Positions 57,180-64,000 of a stretch of 64,000 bases of DNA are shown here, in pieces; positions within the stretch are counted from its first letter, which is position 1, and every line of letters starts with the position of its first letter. Position numbers and translations under genes: made by a program. The notes beneath the pieces were generated by a model. It worked only from the letters and a program-made list of their open reading frames with translations. It had not been told where the DNA came from and made no database searches. Origin of the DNA: Oceanobacter sp. 1_MG-2023 (lineage in GTDB: Bacteria > Pseudomonadota > Gammaproteobacteria > Pseudomonadales > Oceanobacteraceae). The DNA is taken from assembly GCF_030689025.1 (NCBI RefSeq), contig NZ_JAUYWA010000001.1, positions 124,001-188,000 of the forward strand. Direction: 5' to 3'.

Positions 57180-57536
57180 TCAGCCCAAAACGTCTTTGAT
57201 CGTGCCTTTTGGCAGCACCATGGTGACGGCTACTTTTTGTACCGGCAATTCAATGCCGTTCGCCACTTCCATGACCACAAAATCTTCTGTGACCTTGGTT
57301 ACTTTACCCAGCATGCCACCAGCCATAACCACTTCATCGCCCTTGGTCAGGTTGGTAATCAGGTTTTTGTGTTCTTTCTGACGCTTGCTTTGTGGACGCC
57401 ATAGCAAGAAGTAGAAAATCAGCAGGAAACCACCCAGGAACACCAGCTGACCAGTAATACCCATTGGTGCTTCCGCACCTTCTGCCATCGCAAACCCGGA
57501 AAAGGTCAACGCCATCACAGCAAACAAAGCTTTCAT
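57180..57536 (-). CDS. yajC: preprotein translocase subunit YajC
   Basis: 118 residues. Single membrane helix (QLVFLGGFLLIFYFLLWRPQSKRQK), preceded by a signal-like KALFAVMALTFSGFAMA, then the basic linker and a small domain NLTKGDEVVMAGGMLGKVTKV typical of YajC. It associates with SecDF. I start at the ATG at 57536; the ATG three codons upstream (MYF) lies too close to GGAG. Confidence 0.93.
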   Translation of the reverse strand: MKALFAVMALTFSGFAMAEGAEAPMGITGQLVFLGGFLLIFYFLLWRPQSKRQKEHKNLITNLTKGDEVVMAGGMLGKVTKVTEDFVVMEVANGIELPVQKVAVTMVLPKGTIKDVLG

Positions 57537-57722
57537 GAAATACATTCTCCAAAAACAACCGACGCTCCCAACAGGGTAAAGCGACATGATTTTTATGATG
57601 TGCGCAATTCCGGGCTGACAAATCCTGAGCCTGCGCATGAAGATACCCGCCAGTATCCAAACCGGTCAGCCAGTTTGCGATATGGGGCTAAAAGCCGTAC
57701 ACCACAAGTCTGACCACCAGGA

Positions 57723-59980
<2,258 letters not shown>

Positions 59981-60110
59981 GATGTCTATCGATTGCAAGA
60001 AAGAGGGATTGCCCGCCGCTGCACGCTATCATGCACTTTCGTTCGGGCAATAATGACCTCAAGGTTACCCAACAAGTCCGGCTAAGTTAAGAAATAACTT
60101 AAAATAATAT

Positions 60111-60138
60111 TTGACAGAAAAATTTTCGACTGTAATAT
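60111..60138 (+). promoter_or_regulatory. sigma70 promoter of the tRNA-Leu cluster
   Basis: Perfect -35 TTGACA at 60111-60116 and -10 TAATAT at 60133-60138 with 16-base spacing, followed by a GC-rich discriminator (CGCGGCC) and the first tRNA 23 bases later; this layout is typical of stringently controlled stable-RNA promoters. Confidence 0.85.
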
Positions 60139-60161
60139 ACGCGGCCACTGACAACTACTAA

Positions 60162-60248
60162 GCCAGAGTGGCGAAATTGGTAGACGCAGGGGATTCAAAA
60201 TCCCCCGCCCTAGCGGGTGTGCCGGTTCGAGTCCGGCCTCTGGTACCA
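60162..60248 (+). tRNA. tRNA-Leu (anticodon CAA)
   Basis: 87-base tRNA with class II long variable arm and encoded CCA. Acceptor GCCAGAG pairs with CTCTGGT, anticodon loop TTCAAAA gives CAA, T loop is GGTTCGAGTCC. Reads UUG codons. Confidence 0.95.
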
Positions 60249-60284
60249 GAATGATTGTAGTTGTCAGCGGATTGCAAAATCCAA

Positions 60285-60370
60285 GCCCAGGTGGTGGAAT
60301 TGGTAGACACGCTGTGTTCAGGTCGCAGTGAGCTATGCTCGTGGGAGTTCGAGTCTCCCCCTGGGCACCA
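60285..60370 (+). tRNA. tRNA-Leu (anticodon CAG), copy 1
   Basis: 86-base class II tRNA with acceptor GCCCAGG/CCTGGGC and encoded CCA. The anticodon loop TTCAGGT gives CAG, decoding CUG, a frequent leucine codon in this DNA. T loop AGTTCGAGTCT. Confidence 0.95.
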
Positions 60371-60485
60371 TTATTTTTCAGTAATGACCCTGTCGTTACC
60401 CTGTAAAAATAACGGTGCAGCAAGATGCAGGAAACACTGGCCGGAACAGTAACTCCGGGACTGGATATAACCAGTCAATAAAAAT

Positions 60486-60571
60486 GCCCAGGTGGTGGAA
60501 TTGGTAGACACGCTGTGTTCAGGTCGCAGTGAGCTATGCTCGTGGGAGTTCGAGTCTCCCCCTGGGCACCA
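60486..60571 (+). tRNA. tRNA-Leu (anticodon CAG), copy 2
   Basis: Identical in all 86 bases to the previous tRNA-Leu(CAG), separated by 115 bases of unrelated sequence; probably a duplication in the same transcript. Confidence 0.95.
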
Positions 60572-60577
60572 TCCTTT

Positions 60578-60605
60578 GTCCGAATCCGGACTGTCTTGAT
60601 TTTCT
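60578..60605 (+). terminator. possible terminator after tRNA cluster
   Basis: Small hairpin GTCCG-AATC-CGGAC followed by a T-rich tract (TGTCTTGATTTTCTTCTT). The stem is only 5 bp, so confidence is moderate. Confidence 0.45.
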
Positions 60606-60739
60606 TCTTACGTATTGTCCTTGTTTTTTATTGTCTGTTTTCCAGTGTTTGTCTACGCTTGGCTACCCCACGCCTGTCACACATCACTCCTCGACAATAA
60701 ACGCCGACACAATACCATTAATGGCCCCAAGCAACGGAC

Positions 60740-61918
60740 TCAAGTCAGCTCTTTGATGGCGGCGGTAATACCTTCAACCGTCAGCGGATACATTCGATTT
60801 TCCATCAGCTGCTGAATCATTCCGAGTGAGCCATAAGGCCCCCACCATCGTTGTGGTGTTGGATTCAGCCAAACGACATGGGGAAACCGCTGAGTAATAC
60901 GTTGCAGCCAGACCGCACCGGCTTCGTCATTGTAGTGTTCGACGCTACCGCCCACATGGGTTACTTCGTAAGGGGCCATGCTGGCATCACCAACAAAGAT
61001 AACCTTGTAATCACTGCCGTATTTATGCAGTACATCCCAGGTGCTGATACGTTCCTGATGGCGACGGTTATTGTTACGCCAGACGGATTCGTACACGCAA
61101 TTATGAAAATAGAACCCCTCCATATGCTTGAACTCAGCACGGGCAGCAGAAAACAGTTCTTCGCACGCACGAATGTGTTCATCCATGGAACCGCCAACAT
61201 CAAAAAAGAGCAACACCTTGACGGCGTTATGACGTTCGGGCACCAGTTTCAGATCCAGATAACCGGCATTCTGGGCCGTCGAGCGAATGGTGTCGTCGAG
61301 GTCAAGCTGGTCAGCGGCTCCCTGGCGGGCAAACTGGCGTAAACGACGCAGAGCCACTTTGATATTACGAATGCCGAGTTCAATGCTGTCGTCGAGATTG
61401 CGATAGTTGCGTTCTTCCCACACTTTAACGGCTTTGCGATGGCGGCTTTCGCCCTGCTCGATACGGATGCCTTCAGGGTTATAGCCGAATGCACCAAAGG
61501 CCGAGGTACCACCGGTGCCGATGTTCTTGCTGCCGCCCTGATGACGTTTGGTCTGATTTTCCAGTCGCTCCCGCAGGGCCTCAAGGATTTTATCGAGGCT
61601 GCCCAGCCCCTGCACTTCGGCTTTCTGGGCTTCGGTCATCACCCGCTCCAGCTCCTTGCGCAGCCAGTCATCGGGCAAGTCCAGTTCCTCCAGTGCTCCA
61701 GAGAAGGATTCCAGGCCACTGAAATAGGCAGCAAAGGCACGGTCAAAACGATCGTAGTATTTTTCGTCTTTGACCAGACAAAGCCGGGCCAGTGCATAGA
61801 ACTCGTCAGCATCGGCAAACACCAGCCCTTGCTGCAACGCCCGCAACAGATCAAGGTATTCCCGCACCGAGGCCGGAACACCGGCGGCACGAACGGTCTG
61901 GAAAAAATCAATCAGCAC
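60740..61918 (-). CDS. VWA-domain protein (CoxE-like)
   Basis: 392 residues. N-terminal helical part includes a Gly-rich linker (GTGGTSAFGAFG) and WEERNYRNLDDSIELG; from about residue 230 a von Willebrand A domain with MIDAS KVLLFFDVGGSMDEHIR, plus HVGGSVEHYNDE (second metal ligand) and VIFVGDASMAPYE. These proteins usually pair with the AAA+ ATPase immediately upstream (MoxR type), acting as metal-dependent adaptors in protein-complex maturation. Start two bases after the ATPase gene stop: coupled. The client is unknown. Confidence 0.9.
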   Translation of the reverse strand: MLIDFFQTVRAAGVPASVREYLDLLRALQQGLVFADADEFYALARLCLVKDEKYYDRFDRAFAAYFSGLESFSGALEELDLPDDWLRKELERVMTEAQKAEVQGLGSLDKILEALRERLENQTKRHQGGSKNIGTGGTSAFGAFGYNPEGIRIEQGESRHRKAVKVWEERNYRNLDDSIELGIRNIKVALRRLRQFARQGAADQLDLDDTIRSTAQNAGYLDLKLVPERHNAVKVLLFFDVGGSMDEHIRACEELFSAARAEFKHMEGFYFHNCVYESVWRNNNRRHQERISTWDVLHKYGSDYKVIFVGDASMAPYEVTHVGGSVEHYNDEAGAVWLQRITQRFPHVVWLNPTPQRWWGPYGSLGMIQQLMENRMYPLTVEGITAAIKELT

Positions 61919-61920
61919 AA

Positions 61921-62793
61921 TCAGCTCCGGCGGCGGCTCATAAAGGCGAGTTTTTCTAACAGTTGTACGTCTTGTTCATTTTTCACCAGCGCGCCGTGTA
62001 GCGGTGGGATTGCCTGAGTTCCCTGTTTGTTTTGCAGGGCATCCAGACCAATGTCGTCGGCCAGCAGAAGTTTGAGCCAGTCGATCATTTCAGAAGTTGA
62101 CGGCTTTTTCTTCAAGCCTGGTACCTGACGCAGGTCGAAGAATACATCCAGTGCCGTCTGTACCAGCTCCTGTTTGATGTTGTCAAAATGCACATCGACG
62201 ATACGCTGCATGGTGTCGCGATCAGGGAAGTCGATATAGTGGAAGAAACAACGCCGCAAAAAAGCATCGGGCAGTTCTTTTTCGTTATTACTGGTAATCA
62301 GAATAATCGGCCGGTGTTTGGCAACGATTTTTTCCTGGGTTTCGTAAACAAAAAATTCCATTTTATCGAGTTCCAGCAGCAGGTCGTTGGGGAATTCGAT
62401 ATCGGCCTTGTCGATTTCGTCAATCAGTAACACCACCGGCTTGTCGGCGGCAAAAGCTTCCCAGAGCTTGCCCTTGACGATGTAGTTCCGAATATCGTGC
62501 ACCTGATCGGAACCCAGTTGGGAATCCCGTAGCCGCGACACCGCATCGTATTCATACAGGCCCTGATGCGCCCGGGTAGTGCTTTTGATGTGCCATTGAA
62601 TCAGTTCGGTGCCCAGGGCATCGGCCAACTGCTCCGCCAGCATGGTTTTGCCGGTGCCCGGCTCACCTTTAAGCAGCAAGGGTTTTTGCAGTGTGATCGC
62701 GGCGTTGACCGCCATTTGCAGCTGTGGGGTAGCAATATAGTCGCTTGTCCCTTTAAAGCGGCTACTCGTGGGACTAGAATGTACATCAGTCAT
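61921..62793 (-). CDS. MoxR-type AAA+ ATPase
   Basis: 290 residues: Walker A LKGEPGTGKTMLAEQLA, Walker B VVLLIDEIDKADIEFPN, sensor 1 LITSNNEKELPDAFLRRC with the arginine finger in RRCF. This is the MoxR/CbbQ/GvpN-like group that works with VWA proteins; the VWA gene follows after two bases. It is probably a chaperone for assembly or metal insertion. The ATG at 62793 has GGAG at eight bases; a longer frame to 62862 is not supported. Confidence 0.93.
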   Translation of the reverse strand: MTDVHSSPTSSRFKGTSDYIATPQLQMAVNAAITLQKPLLLKGEPGTGKTMLAEQLADALGTELIQWHIKSTTRAHQGLYEYDAVSRLRDSQLGSDQVHDIRNYIVKGKLWEAFAADKPVVLLIDEIDKADIEFPNDLLLELDKMEFFVYETQEKIVAKHRPIILITSNNEKELPDAFLRRCFFHYIDFPDRDTMQRIVDVHFDNIKQELVQTALDVFFDLRQVPGLKKKPSTSEMIDWLKLLLADDIGLDALQNKQGTQAIPPLHGALVKNEQDVQLLEKLAFMSRRRS

Positions 62794-63123
62794 GCGAACT
62801 CTCCGGGGTTTCAGACATCGCAGTATAAAACACCTGCCTCTATTAAAAAGTCTCGCTATCACTCATGAAAATTATCAACCCTGCTGTGAATACCCCTGAT
62901 CAGCATCCAACAAGTACTGGCCTGGATAGTTTTCAGAACAATTTCATATGGTTAAACATCACAAAGCAAAAAACCGTTACCTGCAATAGGGCCAGATCAC
63001 CCTATCACTATGATTGTGCCTAATGTCCAACGATGACGCTGTCATAAAAATGTCATAATTGTCGGGGAGTATCCTCGATTTGTTTGTACCCGCATAAAAC
63101 CAACCGGATGAGCCATCTCTGTA
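62794..63123. other. divergent intergenic region with Pho box
   Basis: About 330 bases between the MoxR-type gene and the sodium/phosphate cotransporter gene. It contains the Pho box at 63039-63058 and presumably both promoters; no gene is seen. Confidence 0.6.
63039..63058 (+). promoter_or_regulatory. candidate Pho box (PhoB site)
   Basis: CTGTCATAAAAATGTCATAA contains the two 7-bp half-sites CTGTCAT and ATGTCAT spaced by an AT-rich 4-mer, 11 bases apart as in PhoB direct repeats. It lies 66 bases before the ATG of the Na/Pi cotransporter gene, strongly suggesting induction by phosphate starvation. Confidence 0.7.
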
Positions 63124-64000
63124 TGAACGATACGACTGCAAACGCGTCATCACCTGAGCTGAGCAACAGCCAGCTCTCTCCGAGCAGCCACTGGCTGAAC
63201 TGGCTTAAAATTGCCGGTCTTGTTTATTTATTGCTAGTTTCTGTCTCCATTATTGGAGGTGGCTTCAAACTGGCGGCCGGAGAGCACGCCAAAGAACTGT
63301 TCGATTTTGCCAGCAACCCGCTGACCGGCCTGATCGTTGGTACCATTGCAACCGCCTTGATTCAGTCATCCAGTACCGTCACGTCTATTATCGTTGGCCT
63401 GGTTGCCGGCGGCTTGCCAGTCAGCATCGCTATTCCCATGGTGATGGGCGCCAATATTGGTACAACAATCACCAACACCATCGTAAGCCTGGGTCATGTC
63501 CGCAAGGGTGATGAATTCCGCCGCGCCTTTGCCGCTGCCACCGTGCACGATTTTTTCAATCTGGTGTCGGTCGTGATATTCCTGCCACTGGAAATCATGT
63601 TTGGAGTACTGGAAAAGATGGGAGGGTTTCTCGCTTCCCTGATGGTTGGAGCCGACTCCCTGTCGATGCATGGCTTTAACTTCGTCAAACCGCTGGTCAA
63701 ACCACCGGTGACCTTTATCCAGCAACAACTGACCTCCCTGGCACCTGATACCGCCTCTGGCATCCTGATGGTGGTTCTGGGTATTGCGACCATTTTTGTG
63801 GTGATCACCCTGATTGGCAAACTGTTGCGCTCCTTGCTGGTTGGTAAGGCCAAGGCGATTTTACACTCTGCTGTTGGTCGTGGCCCGGTATCCGGTATTG
63901 CTTCCGGCACCCTGATGACCATTCTGGTGCAATCCAGCTCAACCACCACCAGCCTGATTGTGCCGCTGGCCGGCAGTGGTGTTTTCAGCCTGCGCCAAAT
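63124..64000 (+). CDS. Na/Pi cotransporter family protein (NptA-like), cut by window end
   Basis: The first 292 codons are in the window. After a polar N-terminus come hydrophobic segments with the two PF02690 QSSS motifs: ATALIQSSSTVTSIIVGLVAG and, after 220 residues, GTLMTILVQSSSTTTSLIVPLAG, with the partner GANIGTTITNTIVSLG in the first repeat. These repeats form the sodium and phosphate binding site. The protein imports or exports phosphate with Na+. A Pho box upstream fits phosphate control. The gene is truncated by the right window edge. Confidence 0.92.

Noticed and set aside
60162..60571. tRNA cluster as an integration (att) site
   Set aside because: No integrase gene or direct repeat of a tRNA 3' end is seen downstream; the following gene is an ordinary VWA gene.

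Overview
The window is chromosomal DNA from a gammaproteobacterium, most likely an Oceanospirillales/Pseudomonadales-type marine or environmental heterotroph. I infer this from the fadBA order, the queA-tgt-yajC-secD-secF cluster, NhaR, RlmJ, OmpW with a textbook FNR/Anr box, a B12-independent MetE and moderate GC content. No database search was possible, so the genus is not claimed. Most of the window is core genome with short operons on both strands. There is no prophage, CRISPR array or intact insertion sequence.

Layout. 1-2.4 kb: start of a GntR regulator, a LexA/CI-like S24 repressor and an EamA exporter. 3-7.4 kb: periplasmic alpha-carbonic anhydrase and the fadBA beta-oxidation operon, separated by a bidirectional terminator. 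7.4-11.8 kb: accessory envelope and small-protein genes, including a 48-residue membrane protein with a GTG start. 12-19.7 kb: proS and a lytic transglycosylase (overlapping), a dicarboxylate/glutamate symporter, a DnaJ-like protein, a polysaccharide deacetylase overlapping a YgjP-type protease, and a YecA/YgfB protein. 19.8-23.8 kb: a PstS/OmpA fusion, BolA, a ribbon-helix-helix-like protein and the GTPase YlqF. 23.9-27.7 kb: a probable reactive-sulfur module with a Blh/ETHE1-type hydrolase divergent from a BigR-like ArsR regulator, a SulP transporter and a His-rich small protein whose starts overlap their neighbours. 27.8-34.6 kb: YceI, MurI, FolE, a chalcone-isomerase-like protein, OmpW, a degenerate sensor protein and a DnaQ-fold-like protein. 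34.8-42.6 kb: metE, an MHYT-domain protein, fadH, an Rpn nuclease pseudogene, and a GDT1/TMEM165-type exporter preceded by a long hairpin leader. 42.8-49.8 kb: YaeQ, a Cys-rich ArsP-like permease, purT, two Nudix hydrolases, Cys-cluster and YqfO-like proteins, a small beta-barrel and a 50-residue ORF. 49.8-60 kb: polyphosphate:AMP phosphotransferase, BI-1/YccA, nhaR, rlmJ, secF-secD-yajC and tgt-queA. 60-64 kb: three tRNA-Leu genes behind a strong promoter, a VWA/MoxR pair, and a Na/Pi cotransporter with a Pho box, cut by the window end.

The best candidates for something undescribed are: (i) the 61-nt structured leader in front of the GDT1/TMEM165 gene, which does not look like the yybP-ykoY riboswitch; (ii) the ArsR-SulP-His-rich/Blh cluster with an unusual cysteine set; (iii) a palindromic intergenic element near 17.3 kb with a half-copy at 38.75 kb; (iv) several small proteins below usual ORF cut-offs; and (v) sensor- or repressor-like proteins missing catalytic residues.
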